Positions 26,260 through 35,527 of a stretch of DNA of 64,000 bases are shown one piece after another (the stretch's first letter is position 1; each line of letters opens with the position of its first letter). A program made the translations under genes and the position numbers. Where the stretch lies: positions 1,364,001-1,428,000 of the forward strand of contig NZ_BKCF01000001.1 of assembly GCF_009014635.1 (NCBI RefSeq), read 5' to 3'. The DNA is from Patiriisocius marinistellae (GTDB lineage Bacteria > Bacteroidota > Bacteroidia > Flavobacteriales > Flavobacteriaceae). The notes beneath the pieces are model-generated. The model made no database searches, was not told the DNA's origin, and was given only the letters and a program-made list of their open reading frames with translations.

Positions 26260-26703
26260 ATGAAAATAGATGCGATTAATTGGAAGATTTTAGATGCTCT
26301 TCAAAACAATGCAAGACAATCTAATGCACAGATAGGCAGGCAAGTGGGGATTAGTTCGCCAGCTGTTGGGGAACGCATTCGTAAAATGGAAGATGCGGGT
26401 CTTATTACTGGATATAAAACAGTAGTTTCCCCTTTTAAAGCCGAATATCAATTAAAAGCAATAATCACATTGCGTGCTTTTATGGGGAAATTGAAGCCCT
26501 TTTTAGAGAAAGTAAAAACGTACGATGAGGTACTCAATTGTTACCGTATTACAGGAAATGAAAATATTGTTATGGAGGTTATTTTAAAAAATCAAAATCA
26601 CTTAGAAACGTTTATTGATCAACTAATAGTTTATGGGGAAACTAAAACACAAATTGTGCTCTCCCATGTGGTTGCTCATAGGAGTATAGCTAGACTCAAG
26701 TAA
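26260..26703 (+). CDS. Lrp/AsnC family transcriptional regulator
   Basis: 147 residues. An N-terminal AsnC-type helix-turn-helix (about 1-60: IDAINWKILDALQNNARQSNAQIGRQVGISSPAVGERIRKMEDAGLI) is followed by the YKTVVSP linker and a RAM ligand-binding domain (about 65-145: AIITLRAF, CYRITGNENIVMEVI). It senses amino acids in studied relatives. Its targets cannot be told; it is divergent from the 131-residue unknown gene. Confidence 0.93.
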   Translation: MKIDAINWKILDALQNNARQSNAQIGRQVGISSPAVGERIRKMEDAGLITGYKTVVSPFKAEYQLKAIITLRAFMGKLKPFLEKVKTYDEVLNCYRITGNENIVMEVILKNQNHLETFIDQLIVYGETKTQIVLSHVVAHRSIARLK

Positions 26704-26765
26704 CTTAAACTGTTAAAGATTTTACAATTAATAATTTGTTGTGAAATAAAATTTAAATCTAAAAG

Positions 26766-26773
26766 TATCTTTG
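26766..26773 (+). promoter_or_regulatory. -7 box for the small membrane protein gene
   Basis: TATCTTTG, an exact TAnnTTTG match, 23 bases before the ATG at 26797. Confidence 0.55.
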
Positions 26774-26796
26774 ATAGGAACTCAAAATACATTTCC

Positions 26797-27012
26797 ATGA
26801 AAAATTATACTTCACAATTTTTAATAGTAACTTTAATTACTGGATTATTGGGTTTTACAGGGCTTGAATTTACTGGTAGTTCAATAGTGAGATTTGTTTT
26901 TTTAATCTCTGTAGTTGGACTTTTAGTTTCATGTTTAGATGCTGTATTAATCTCAACAAATATGAAAAAATTACGTTTTAAAAATTTAAGAAATAAATTA
27001 AGGAATCAATAA
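26797..27012 (+). CDS. Small two-helix membrane protein, DUF1328-like
   Basis: 71 residues. Two hydrophobic segments (FLIVTLITGLLGFTGLEF and SIVRFVFLISVVGLLVSCL) resemble DUF1328 proteins (FLVVALIAAxLGFGGIAG, AKILFFIFLVLFVVSL). A basic tail follows (MKKLRFKNLRNKLRNQ), longer than in typical DUF1328 members. It has its own promoter. Family members are often stress-induced; the function is unknown. Confidence 0.6.
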   Translation: MKNYTSQFLIVTLITGLLGFTGLEFTGSSIVRFVFLISVVGLLVSCLDAVLISTNMKKLRFKNLRNKLRNQ

Positions 27013-27013
27013 T

Positions 27014-27769
27014 CTATCTTATTATTAAGTGAGGTATTTTATTTAAGTCCCAATTAATTACAAGCCCATCTGCTAAAGATTGGGCTATTTTTTTACCATA
27101 TAAATACTCTGTGAGGTATAACGCTGCTTCAAAACTTTTTGCTCCTCCGGCCGAGGTTATATATTTTCCATCATGTACAAATAATACATCTTCTTTTATT
27201 TCAAGATTAGGGAACATCTCTCGCATTGCTTTAACATCACTAGGAAAAGTGGTTGATGCTTTATTATCAAGTAATCCAGCTTTAGCTAATACAAAAGCAC
27301 CATCGCAATGTGATGTCACAAACTGAGCTTGAGCATCGGCTTTTCTTACAAAATTTAGCATAGCTTCATCTTCTAAGTCCGTATCAAGGTGATGCTCTGC
27401 ACTTGGCACAACAAGTATATCTATATTGGGAATGCTATCATTCAAATAATTAAAATCTGGTATAATTTTCATCCCTTCAAATGTAGTAATAGCGTTATCG
27501 GTATTGGCAACAGTAAATACATTCATTGCCTTTATGTTTTCTCTAAAAATAGTATGTTGAAAAATATCAAAAGGCGCGGTTAATTCTGTATTAAACGTTC
27601 CGTCCATTATTAAAAATGCGACATTATATCTTAATGGATTTAACTTCGGAAATTTCTTCTCCTCAACATTTTCTGTCAAATGTTTAATAGTACTATCATT
27701 GTCTTTGTCTGGCACATTTCCGCAGCTTAAAATTATGAAAAAAATGAAAAGAAGAAGTTGGTGTTTCAT
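27014..27769 (-). CDS. DJ-1/PfpI family lipoprotein
   Basis: 251 residues. Lipoprotein signal ending IILSC (Cys about residue 16). The DJ-1/PfpI fold follows: VAFLIMDGTFNTELTAPFDIF (about 50-70), NIDILVVPSAEHH, and the nucleophile-elbow Cys in TSHCDGAFVLAKAGLL near residue 155, then SAGGAKSFEAALYLTEYLYG. It is unusual in being a lipoprotein, so it would act outside the cytoplasm; several Bacteroidota members are like this. Substrate unknown. It converges with the small membrane gene (one base between them) and follows the MFS gene in the same direction. Confidence 0.85.
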   Translation of the reverse strand: MKHQLLLFIFFIILSCGNVPDKDNDSTIKHLTENVEEKKFPKLNPLRYNVAFLIMDGTFNTELTAPFDIFQHTIFRENIKAMNVFTVANTDNAITTFEGMKIIPDFNYLNDSIPNIDILVVPSAEHHLDTDLEDEAMLNFVRKADAQAQFVTSHCDGAFVLAKAGLLDNKASTTFPSDVKAMREMFPNLEIKEDVLFVHDGKYITSAGGAKSFEAALYLTEYLYGKKIAQSLADGLVINWDLNKIPHLIIR

Positions 27770-27793
27770 ATTGTCAATGTTTGATTAGAAGTT

Positions 27794-29017
27794 TTACAAA
27801 GTGCTAAATTTAGGCGATTTTTTGAGTAGTCTGTACAACCATAGTGTTAATATTGAAACTATAATAAGCACTGCAGCCATTGCGTACCAAGTTATGTCAT
27901 AACCAAAACTTTCGGCAAGATTCATTCCTCCATTATGTCCCACCATATGAGATATTGAGAAGCTCATACTATATAAGCCCATGTAGTTGCCTTTTCTTCC
28001 TTTAGGTGCCATTTCTAATGCAAGTGCGCTAGAAAAAGGTGAGCCCACCATTTCACCAATGGTCATTAATAACATACCAACTACAAGTACGCCACTCCAG
28101 CTTGTTAAGTTTACAACTAGAAAGCTTAACATAATAAATATGCCTCCCCAAAAAGTTGCCATCGTTTTTGATATTTTTATACGTTCTAACCAGGCTACAA
28201 GAGGCATTTCAAAGATTACAATCATAGCGCCGTTTAAAAACATAAGCCATCCTATGGTGTCTTCATTTAAAAAATGATCTTCAGAATAATAGAGAGGCAT
28301 GACACTAAAATATTGTACAAAAGTGATGCTTGTTAAAACCATTATGATAAAAAATAATACAAAATAGGTATTGCGGTAGGGTGGAAGGCCTTCTTTTTTT
28401 ATAATTATCACTGGTTCATCAATTGTGGCTTTTTTTGGTTTTAATAATATGAATAATAATATTGCTGCAGCGGCACATGTTATACCATCTATCCAGAATA
28501 ATGATGTATAGCTTATGTGAGCAATAATTAATCCTCCTATTACTGGGCCTATTGAAAAGCCTAAGTTTATTGCAAGTCGTATTAGAGCTATGCTTCTTGT
28601 TTTATTTCCTTCTTTACTATAAACATCACTTGCTACAAAGATGGCGGGTCTGTAGGCATCTGCCACTAATATGAGTGAAAATATACCTATACAAAAACCG
28701 TAAAAAGTATCAATATATTGTAATAAGAAAAATCCAACTCCTCCAAGAAATAGACTTCCAGTAATAACTTTGTAAAACCCTATGCTGTCTGTCAATTTTC
28801 CTCCTATCCAAGTGCCAGCAAATGAGCCAATACCAAAACACGTCATGATTATACCTACCTCTGGCTTTGTAAATCCTTTATCGGTGACTAAATACAATGA
28901 TAAAAAAGGGATAACCATTGCTCCTGCGCGATTAATAAAGGTTACTAATGAAAGCAACCAGATTTCTTTAGACAGCCCTTCAAAGTTGGCTATATAATTT
29001 CTATAAAATTTTTTCAT
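27794..29017 (-). CDS. MFS transporter
   Basis: 407 residues with 12 predicted membrane helices and an MFS signature after helix 2 (GTWIGGKLTDSIGFYKVI). The central loop is charged (LKPKKATIDEPVIIIKKEG). The family (drug/peptide-type exporters, YdeR/MdtH-like) and the sequence do not reveal a substrate. It stands 24 bp before the DJ-1-like lipoprotein on the same strand and may be co-transcribed with it. Confidence 0.88.
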   Translation of the reverse strand: MKKFYRNYIANFEGLSKEIWLLSLVTFINRAGAMVIPFLSLYLVTDKGFTKPEVGIIMTCFGIGSFAGTWIGGKLTDSIGFYKVITGSLFLGGVGFFLLQYIDTFYGFCIGIFSLILVADAYRPAIFVASDVYSKEGNKTRSIALIRLAINLGFSIGPVIGGLIIAHISYTSLFWIDGITCAAAAILLFILLKPKKATIDEPVIIIKKEGLPPYRNTYFVLFFIIMVLTSITFVQYFSVMPLYYSEDHFLNEDTIGWLMFLNGAMIVIFEMPLVAWLERIKISKTMATFWGGIFIMLSFLVVNLTSWSGVLVVGMLLMTIGEMVGSPFSSALALEMAPKGRKGNYMGLYSMSFSISHMVGHNGGMNLAESFGYDITWYAMAAVLIIVSILTLWLYRLLKKSPKFSTL

Positions 29018-29047
29018 TTTTGGTTGATGAGTTGGTATATAAAAATA

Positions 29048-29075
29048 AAACGTCCCAGTGAATACTGGGACGTTT
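29048..29075 (-). terminator. Intrinsic terminator for the secreted-protein gene at 29227
   Basis: 12-bp perfect stem AAACGTCCCAGT / ACTGGGACGTTT with a 4-base loop; T-rich on the minus strand. It lies about 150 bp past the stop at 29227 and before the MFS start. Confidence 0.8.
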
Positions 29076-29226
29076 ATACATTGAAATATCTTATTATAGG
29101 ATTGTCAATACGCAAAAGCCCAGTGTTGATATCCATAGACATACACTCTTATTTGGGTTAGAATAGTGTTATTGCGTTTCATTAAATTTGTTTTAAGTAG
29201 TAAAGCTAATAAAATTTATTGAATAA

Positions 29227-29871
29227 TTAATCTACAATTCTTTTAAGAGCTTTGGCAAGTTTATAGCCTGCAGTATAATAGGCTTTATTCATTCTTAAAA
29301 AAGAAGGTCCACCTCCTTCTCCGTCATCTTTTTTACTATTGTAAGTACCCATTGCTCTTTTTATTTGAGTTGTAGAAAGTAGTAAATTAGGTTTCTCATT
29401 TTTTATAAATTCAATATCAAGAGTGACTTTAGAGGGACGGTCGATAATTTCGATATCATACCCAAAATACATCCAAGCTACAGTAACCTTCATTGTATAA
29501 TCTGTACCACTTTTATCAATTACAAAGAATGGTGGATTTTTGTATTCACTTAGTTTTTTGTTTAAAACAGATATAAAGGTTACGGGATAAAGGTCTCTTT
29601 TTGAATTGTAAAACTTATAAAGCCACTCTTTAAAATAGGGAGCGCCATGTCCATCAGTGATAGCTTCTTTTGCAATTTTTAAAAATTTATCTTCTACTTG
29701 TTCAGGACCATCGTATAATGTGTTTTCAAAATTGAATGTTACGTTAATGGTATCAATAGCTTTGAGAAACTGTAGTTCCTTTTTTTCAATAGAAATATGC
29801 TGGCAAAATCCTGATGAAGAAATAAAAAAAAGTAAAATTATGTAAATATTGAATCGCATTTTTATTTTCAA
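29227..29871 (-). CDS. Secreted protein of unknown function
   Basis: 214 residues. A signal peptide ends near GFCQ; an in-frame ATG at 29859 would also keep it. The mature part mixes alpha and beta (ELQFLKAIDTINVTFNFEN, VEDKFLKIAKEAITDGHG, DYTMKVTVAWMYFGYDIEI, LDIEFI) and ends with a GEGGGPSF loop and a helix. I do not recognise the family. Probably periplasmic. It stands alone, with its own terminator. Confidence 0.7.
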   Translation of the reverse strand: MKIKMRFNIYIILLFFISSSGFCQHISIEKKELQFLKAIDTINVTFNFENTLYDGPEQVEDKFLKIAKEAITDGHGAPYFKEWLYKFYNSKRDLYPVTFISVLNKKLSEYKNPPFFVIDKSGTDYTMKVTVAWMYFGYDIEIIDRPSKVTLDIEFIKNEKPNLLLSTTQIKRAMGTYNSKKDDGEGGGPSFLRMNKAYYTAGYKLAKALKRIVD

Positions 29872-30269
29872 AACTACTATTTAAATTAACTATCACAACT
29901 ACTTTCTATATAAACTCAAAGTATTAAAAATAACGAATCTACAGAAAGTCGTGTAGGTTTTTTCTACGGAAATATTATTGTAATGAAAAATGTATCAAGT
30001 ATTTAGTATTTCCGAAGCAAAAATGAATCGTTTATTTATGTTTATTAATGATGCGTTTTAATCATAAAAAATAAAAACAATCTAGTGAATGGGACTACAG
30101 CTAATTTTTTTTAGAAATTTTAAATAAATTAGCTGTTTTAATAACCCAATATAGCTTATAAAGTTCCAAAACATTTTTGGTCCAGAAAACACTAGAGTAT
30201 TATAATAAGAATAGACTAGAATAGTTAACAACATCTCTATTTTACTATATTTACTTAAATTAAATAGGA
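29872..30269. other. Intergenic region (398 bp) with an inverted element
   Basis: No gene seen. It holds the inverted pair CTACGGAAATATT (29964-29976) and TATTTCCGAAG (30007-30017), and a probable -7 box TATATTTA (30246-30253) for the DUF1684 gene. The rest is AT-rich DNA without visible structure. Confidence 0.6.
29964..30017. repeat. Paired inverted CGGAAATATT / TATTTCCG element
   Basis: CTACGGAAATATT and TATTTCCGAAG face each other over about 30 bp. Ends resemble those of the pairs at 13145-13224 and 32453-32554; the interior is different. Confidence 0.45.
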
Positions 30270-30881
30270 ATGAAAAATCTACTTTTAATAATAGGATTAG
30301 TATTTACATTGTGTATGCAAGCACAAAGAGAATCACCTGAGTTTCTTGAAGCAGTTTTGTCCCAAGAAGAGTTAAACGCAGAGTTTGCAGATGCCGAGGA
30401 AACAATTTTAATTCCAGAAGATTTTAAAAATTTTAAAGAGTTAGAGTTCTATCCCATTGATCTAAAATATAGAGTGACTGCTGCATTTGTAAGAACACCC
30501 AAGGAGACACCTTTTTTAATGCCAACAACAACCGATAGGTTGCCAGAATATGTAAAATACGGAGAAGCACATTTTGAATTAGATGGAAAAAAACTACGAC
30601 TAAATCTTTATCAAAGTGTACCCCCAATGACAGAACCTGAATATATAGATTACCTATTTTTACCATTTACAGATTTTACTAGTGGAGATGGTAGTTACGG
30701 TGGTGGTCGTTTTATTGACGCTCGTATTCCAGAAGGACAGATAATTATAATAGATTTTAATAAGGCATATAATCCTTATTGTGCTTATAATAGTAATTAT
30801 TCTTGTCCTATTCCGCCACGAGAAAATGATTTACTAGTTAGGATCGAAGCAGGAGTGAAAGATTTTGGCAAACATAACTAA
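30270..30881 (+). CDS. DUF1684 domain secreted protein
   Basis: 203 residues. A signal peptide ends near MQAQ. The C-terminal half has the DUF1684 signature: GGGRFIDA, IDFNKAYNPYCAYNSNYSCP and PIPPRENDLLVRIEAGVK. The family is widespread in Bacteroidota and Actinobacteria and has no settled function. The stop overlaps the convergent crcB gene by 4 bp. Confidence 0.88.
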   Translation: MKNLLLIIGLVFTLCMQAQRESPEFLEAVLSQEELNAEFADAEETILIPEDFKNFKELEFYPIDLKYRVTAAFVRTPKETPFLMPTTTDRLPEYVKYGEAHFELDGKKLRLNLYQSVPPMTEPEYIDYLFLPFTDFTSGDGSYGGGRFIDARIPEGQIIIIDFNKAYNPYCAYNSNYSCPIPPRENDLLVRIEAGVKDFGKHN

Positions 30882-31252
30882 GCAATTACCTTAGATACCC
30901 AAACCCCTACACTTATAGCAAGAATGCCAAGCGCAATACTCCCTAGGGTATATCCTAAAAATGCGGTATAATTTCCAGATTTTAGAAGTTCAAAATTCTC
31001 AAATGCAAATGCAGAAAATGTTGTAAAACCACCACAAAAACCTGTAGCTAGTAATAACAGTAAAGCGTTAGATAATGTGTGGTTTTTAAGTAGTTCTCCA
31101 AGCAAAATTCCTATTATAAAACTACCTAAAACATTTACTAGTAACGTACCGTAAGGAATCGTTGATGTATTACTTGAAAAGTAACTGCCTACAATATAGC
31201 GCAAACTACTCCCTAAACCTCCACCTATAAATACGAGTAGTAGTTGTTTCAT
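30878..31252 (-). CDS. crcB: Fluoride exporter CrcB/Fluc
   Basis: 124 residues, four membrane helices. Motifs: GGGLGSSLRYIVG in helix 1, TLLVNVLGSFIIG in helix 2 (the conserved Asn), and GFCGGFTTFSAFAFE in the broken helix 3 (Phe box). Single-copy Fluc channels work as antiparallel dimers and expel fluoride. It is 17 bp after the SRPBCC gene on the same strand; no fluoride riboswitch is visible there or ahead of the upstream gene. Confidence 0.93.
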   Translation of the reverse strand: MKQLLLVFIGGGLGSSLRYIVGSYFSSNTSTIPYGTLLVNVLGSFIIGILLGELLKNHTLSNALLLLLATGFCGGFTTFSAFAFENFELLKSGNYTAFLGYTLGSIALGILAISVGVWVSKVIA

Positions 31253-31269
31253 AATTATTTAAAAGAAGT

Positions 31270-32325
31270 TTAATTTATACTTCTCTGCTCATCAATATTT
31301 TCAATTACAGGCATGTAAACTTGCGTAACCCATTCGGCGGGGTTTTTAATTTCAGTAGGGTCTGTAGGATATACTTCAAACATTTTTGCAGTAGGGTGTG
31401 CAATAAAACCGTTTTTTGCAATGTATTCTGCACCTTTAGCATAAGCTTCTGGTAGGTTTTTATAATCACCTTTAAGCGTAGTTTTTATTGCTGTAATAGG
31501 ATCCATGTATCCAGATATTGCAGGGCTTCCGTCTGGTGTAAAAACTTTTTCTCTAGTAGGGATTCCAGCACTAAAAATTACAGTACCAGCAACCTCGTCA
31601 ATTTGATTATAAATTGTAAAGGGTTTTCCTGCCATAGGTATATTATTAGTTTCCATATATCCCATTACCTCTCCCATTAATTGTCCCATTTTAACACTAA
31701 TGTCTCCCATCGTGGAAGATGCAGTTGCGTACATGTAAAAACCACCTCCATATTGAGTAACCCCATCAACGTTAATTTCGTATTGTTGCATATCCTTAGC
31801 AACTGCAGTTGCAATTCCTTCAAGACCTTGCTTATTCATTTCATGCATTTGAGCTTTAAAATCCATCCCGCTAATAGTATAGTAAGCCTTATCTATTAAT
31901 GTGTGCTCTCCTTTCATTCCCCATGTTACTTTTGTTCCTTCGGGCACTTCTTCAAAAGTCCAATATACTTTTGGATTTCGTTCTCCAGCTGGAGTTTGTA
32001 ACGTTAAGTTTTGTTGAATTTCACTATTAGGAATCACTTTTGTCGTTGTCATGCTTCCGCTCATTTCGCCATCCCAAGAATAGGAAGCACCTTCACCGCT
32101 AGTTTTCTCAGCATAAGTAAATGTCATTGTAGGATCTTCTGTTTTCCAAGGTCCCCAATTTTCCCATGTTTTATATTCATTGACTTTGTTAAAAATAACT
32201 TCGGTAGGGGCGTTGATTATTTTTGTGTCACTAATATCATAATCACCGTCCATGGTTCCAAAATAAATGGCACCACCAATAAGTACTATTAGAATTAAAA
32301 AGAAAAGGTATTTTAAAATTTTCAT
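31270..32325 (-). CDS. SRPBCC plus GyrI-like effector-binding protein, membrane anchored
   Basis: 351 residues. An N-terminal membrane helix (YLFFLILIVLIGGAIYF) is followed by an SRPBCC/START-like domain (about 28-165: INAPTEVIFNKVNEYKTWENWGPWK, GEGASYSWDGEMSG, WGMKGE) and then a GyrI-like/AraC-effector-binding domain (about 190-345: MGEVMGYMETNNIPMAGKPFTIYNQ, FSAGIPT, EAYAKGAEYIAKNG). Both domains usually bind small hydrophobic ligands. It is the first gene of a two-gene unit with crcB. Function unknown. Confidence 0.82.
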   Translation of the reverse strand: MKILKYLFFLILIVLIGGAIYFGTMDGDYDISDTKIINAPTEVIFNKVNEYKTWENWGPWKTEDPTMTFTYAEKTSGEGASYSWDGEMSGSMTTTKVIPNSEIQQNLTLQTPAGERNPKVYWTFEEVPEGTKVTWGMKGEHTLIDKAYYTISGMDFKAQMHEMNKQGLEGIATAVAKDMQQYEINVDGVTQYGGGFYMYATASSTMGDISVKMGQLMGEVMGYMETNNIPMAGKPFTIYNQIDEVAGTVIFSAGIPTREKVFTPDGSPAISGYMDPITAIKTTLKGDYKNLPEAYAKGAEYIAKNGFIAHPTAKMFEVYPTDPTEIKNPAEWVTQVYMPVIENIDEQRSIN

Positions 32326-32348
32326 GAGCAGGGAGTTGGTTTAGGCGT

Positions 32349-32356
32349 TAAAGATA
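32349..32356 (-). promoter_or_regulatory. Probable -7 box of the SRPBCC-crcB unit
   Basis: TATCTTTA on the minus strand, 23 bases before the ATG at 32325; one base from consensus. Confidence 0.45.
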
Positions 32357-32452
32357 CTAAAAATTGGAATGTAGCATAGATAATTTAAAAGGTCGGTTTT
32401 TTTTTGATTCATTTAAATTTTATAAATACTATGTGTGGTAAAAGGAACAAAT

Positions 32453-32554
32453 AACTTCAGAAATATAACAGATTAAACATTTCTAATAAAAAAAATATTA
32501 TGGTGAATATGTTTAATTAATAACTAGTGTAATGGATGTTTTAAATTTCCGAAG
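32453..32554. repeat. Paired inverted AACTTCAGAAATAT / AAATTTCCGAAG element
   Basis: AACTTCAGAAATAT (32453-32466) faces AAATTTCCGAAG (32543-32554). Same end sequences, in the same orientation, as the pair between purM and prfA (13145-13224), with one mismatch. Confidence 0.45.
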
Positions 32555-32640
32555 AAACTTGAAAAAATCTTTTTATTTAATTAGAAAAAAGTGACTTCAC
32601 CTTACTAGTGCAAAGTGAGTAACTCCTTATAATGATTGGA

Positions 32641-32648
32641 TATTTTTG
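32641..32648 (+). promoter_or_regulatory. -7 box for the M49 peptidase gene
   Basis: TATTTTTG, exact TAnnTTTG match, 29 bases before the ATG at 32678. Confidence 0.6.
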
Positions 32649-32677
32649 TTACATTTGTGTAAACTAAAAATGTACCA

Positions 32678-34717
32678 ATGAAAAATACGCTATTACTTGC
32701 TACCGTGTGTAGTTCTATGCTTTTCTTCTCTTGTGATAATAAGGTGAAAGAAGATAAGGTTGAAACAGCAAAAGTTGAAAAAACAGATGCGTTTGATTAT
32801 AATGTAACCCAGTTTGAGGATATTAAAATACTTCGATATCAAATTCCGGGATGGGAAAATTTAACGTTGAAGGAGCAGAAATTAGTGTATTATTTAACAC
32901 AAGCAGGTCTTGCTGGGCGTGATATTATGTGGGATCAAAACTACCGTCACAATCTGGAAATCCGTACTGCACTTGAAAAAATATATACTACTTATAATGG
33001 AGATAAATCTAGTGATGACTGGAACAATTTTGAATCTTACATGAAACGTGTTTGGTTTGCAAATGGTATTCACCATCATTACTCAAATGATAAAATGAAG
33101 CCTGCTTTCTCCGCAGAATATCTTAACACATTGTTGAGCGCTACAGGAGCAACACTAGAAGGTGAAGCTTTTGACGTGTTGTTTAATGATAAAGACAGCA
33201 AAAAAGTAAACCAAGCAAAGGGTGTTGATAATGTTAAAATGAGTGCTGTTAACTTTTATGGGCCTAATGTAGGGAATGCAGATGTAGAGAAATTTTATAA
33301 GGCTAAAAAATCTCCAAATCCAGATAAGCCGCTTTCTTTTGGTTTAAATAGCCAATTAGTAAAAGAAAATGGAGTTTTAAAAGAGCGCGTGTACAAATCT
33401 GGTGGTCTTTACGGAAGTGCTATTGATGAGATTGTAAAATGGTTAGAAAAAGCACAAGGTGTTGCAGAAAATCAAGCACAAGGTGATGCTTTAGGCTTAC
33501 TTATTAAGTATTATAATACTGGTGATTTACAAACGTGGGATGATTATAACGTAGCTTGGACTGCGGCTACTGAAGGTAATATTGATTATATAAATAGTTT
33601 TATTGAAGTATATAATGACCCACTAGGTTATAGAGGTTCTTATGAAACTATTGTTCAAATTAAGGATTTTGATATGTCACAAAAAATGGCAGTTTTAAGT
33701 GAAAATGCGCAATGGTTTGAAGATAATTCTCCTTTGATGGATGAGCATAAAAAGAAAAATGTTGTAGGGGTAACTTATAAAGTAGTTAATGTTGCTGGAG
33801 AGGCTGGTGATGCATCGCCAAGTACACCTATAGGGGTAAATTTACCTAATGCAAACTGGATAAGAGCGTCTGTAGGTAGTAAAAGTGTTTCACTAGGAAA
33901 TGTGATAAACGCTTATAATAATGCTGGCAGTTCTGGAAGATTAAAAGAGTTTGTAAATAGCGAAGAAGAATATGAGCTTGAAAAAGAATATGGTCAACTA
34001 GGAGATAAATTGCATACTGCATTGCATGAAGTAATTGGGCATGCATCTGGACAATTAAATCCAGGGGTAGGAGAAACAAAAGAAACGTTGAAAAATTATG
34101 CTTCAACACTCGAAGAAGGTAGAGCAGACCTTGTGGGATTATATTATTTATATAACCCTAAATTACAAGAACTAGGTCTAGTAGAAGACTGGAAAAAAGT
34201 AGGGACTGCTGCATATGATGGATATATTAGAAATGGGTTAATGACTCAATTAATTCGTTTAAACTTAGGTGATGAGGTAGAAGAAGCGCACATGCGAAAT
34301 AGACAATGGGTATCTGCTTGGGCTTTTGAAAAAGGACAGAAGGATAATGTAATTGAGAAAATAAATAAAGATGGAAAAACTTCATTTAAGATTAATGACT
34401 ATGAAAAATTACATGATCTTTTTGGCGAGTTATTGCGTGAAACACAACGTATAAAAAGTGAGGGTGATTACGCTGCCGTAGAAGCTCTTGTTGAAGGGTA
34501 TGGAGTAAAAGTTGATCAAAAATTACATGCCGAAATTTTAGAACGTAATAAGCAGTTTACATCAGCACCATATAGTGGTTTTGTAAATCCTGTGCTTACT
34601 CCTCAAATGGATGATAATGATGAGATTACAGGTTTTGAGGTTGTACAACCTGAGAGCTTTGAGGCACAAATGCTTATGTATTCTAAAAATTATAGCAATC
34701 TTCCTATTAAAAATTAA
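32678..34717 (+). CDS. Dipeptidyl-peptidase III family (M49) lipoprotein
   Basis: A zinc dipeptidyl peptidase that removes dipeptides from oligopeptide N-termini in known relatives. 679 residues. Lipoprotein signal ending MLFFSC (Cys about residue 19), so it should be anchored outside the cytoplasm, unlike the cytosolic eukaryotic enzyme. Zinc motif HEVIGH at residues 450-455, the M49-specific HExxxH form with one residue more than HExxH; the second motif EEGRAD at 479-484 gives the third ligand Glu. The family region GLYGSAIDEIVKWLEKA and the C-terminal FKINDYEKLHDLFGELL are also visible. Monocistronic, with promoter and terminator. Confidence 0.92.
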   Translation: MKNTLLLATVCSSMLFFSCDNKVKEDKVETAKVEKTDAFDYNVTQFEDIKILRYQIPGWENLTLKEQKLVYYLTQAGLAGRDIMWDQNYRHNLEIRTALEKIYTTYNGDKSSDDWNNFESYMKRVWFANGIHHHYSNDKMKPAFSAEYLNTLLSATGATLEGEAFDVLFNDKDSKKVNQAKGVDNVKMSAVNFYGPNVGNADVEKFYKAKKSPNPDKPLSFGLNSQLVKENGVLKERVYKSGGLYGSAIDEIVKWLEKAQGVAENQAQGDALGLLIKYYNTGDLQTWDDYNVAWTAATEGNIDYINSFIEVYNDPLGYRGSYETIVQIKDFDMSQKMAVLSENAQWFEDNSPLMDEHKKKNVVGVTYKVVNVAGEAGDASPSTPIGVNLPNANWIRASVGSKSVSLGNVINAYNNAGSSGRLKEFVNSEEEYELEKEYGQLGDKLHTALHEVIGHASGQLNPGVGETKETLKNYASTLEEGRADLVGLYYLYNPKLQELGLVEDWKKVGTAAYDGYIRNGLMTQLIRLNLGDEVEEAHMRNRQWVSAWAFEKGQKDNVIEKINKDGKTSFKINDYEKLHDLFGELLRETQRIKSEGDYAAVEALVEGYGVKVDQKLHAEILERNKQFTSAPYSGFVNPVLTPQMDDNDEITGFEVVQPESFEAQMLMYSKNYSNLPIKN

Positions 34718-34738
34718 TACTGAAATTTTAAATAAATG

Positions 34739-34774
34739 AAAGCCCCAATTTTATTGAAAATTGGGGCTTTTTGT
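34739..34774 (+). terminator. Terminator between the M49 gene and the response regulator
   Basis: AAGCCCCAATTTT / AAAATTGGGGCTT stem with a 4-base loop and TTTTTG on the plus strand. It may also stop minus-strand transcripts from the response-regulator operon, though the T-run there is shorter. Confidence 0.9.
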
Positions 34775-34825
34775 TTTGTATAATAATAGGGCTTGACTTT
34801 GAGTTTAAGGGGCGATCATAAAGTA

Positions 34826-35455
34826 TTATTCGAAATCGTATTTTTTTTCAAGAGCATACCGCAATAACTCACCTTTTCCTTTTAATCCAAGCTTTCTAAT
34901 CATGTTTTTTCGATGTTTCTCTACTGTAGAAACAGAAGTAAATCTAGTTGCTGCAATCTCGCTTGAAGCTTTTCCATATCCAATTAATTTAAGAATTTCG
35001 GTTTCACTTTTTGATAAAATAGATTTTTTTGCTGAAGTGACCGAACCCTCCGTGATGAGTGAAAGATTAATCGATGAGTCAAAATAAGTTCCTCCAGCGT
35101 GTACCGTTTTAATAGCTAGTAATAGCTGTTCTAAAGGAGAGTTCTTTAAAAGATAGCCACTTGCTCCAGCTTTAATCATATTACTAATAGCTTCGTCTTG
35201 ATCAAACATACTAAAAGCAATAACTTTAATCCCAGGGTATTTTTTTTTGATAATTTTTGTAGCAGCAATGCCATCAATTTTTGGCATTTTAATATCTGTA
35301 AGTATTACCTGTGGCTGTTCTTTATCAACAATATCAATAAGTGCTTCTCCATCGTTAGCAATACCAATTATAGAAAAATTTTCATCATATTTTATTAGGA
35401 GTTCAATCCCATCAATTAAGGACTGGTGGTCTTCAGCAATAGCGACTGTAATCAT
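34826..35455 (-). CDS. LuxR/NarL-type response regulator
   Basis: 209 residues. Receiver domain (about 1-120) with acidic pocket AEDH, phosphoacceptor Asp54 in VILTDIKMP, and Lys in YLLKNSP. Output LuxR helix-turn-helix at the C-terminus (ILSKSETEILKLIGYGKASSEIAATRFTSVSTVEKHRKNMIRKLG). It is the last gene of the subtilase operon and most likely the partner of the TPR kinase upstream. A 78-bp gap carries the palindrome TACCCACTATTGGGTA, 73 bp ahead of its start codon, and TATTTTTA (35504-35511), so it may also have its own promoter and regulate itself. Confidence 0.92.
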   Translation of the reverse strand: MITVAIAEDHQSLIDGIELLIKYDENFSIIGIANDGEALIDIVDKEQPQVILTDIKMPKIDGIAATKIIKKKYPGIKVIAFSMFDQDEAISNMIKAGASGYLLKNSPLEQLLLAIKTVHAGGTYFDSSINLSLITEGSVTSAKKSILSKSETEILKLIGYGKASSEIAATRFTSVSTVEKHRKNMIRKLGLKGKGELLRYALEKKYDFE

Positions 35456-35527
35456 AGAGCGTTTTGTTAGTCTTTATTGAGGAGGTAAATAGTGTTGCTA
35501 AGGTAAAAATAATTCCTTAAAATTTAG

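Larger units (their letters stand above)
32326..32677. other. Divergent intergenic region (352 bp)
   Basis: Contains a minus-strand -7 box (32349-32356) for the SRPBCC-crcB unit, an inverted CTTCAGAAA / TTTCCGAAG pair (32453-32554) and a plus-strand -7 box (32641-32648). No gene seen. Confidence 0.65.

Noticed and set aside
32326-32400. Fluoride riboswitch controlling crcB
   Set aside because: crcB is the second gene of a unit with a 17-bp gap, and the leader of the first gene has no recognisable fluoride-aptamer core.
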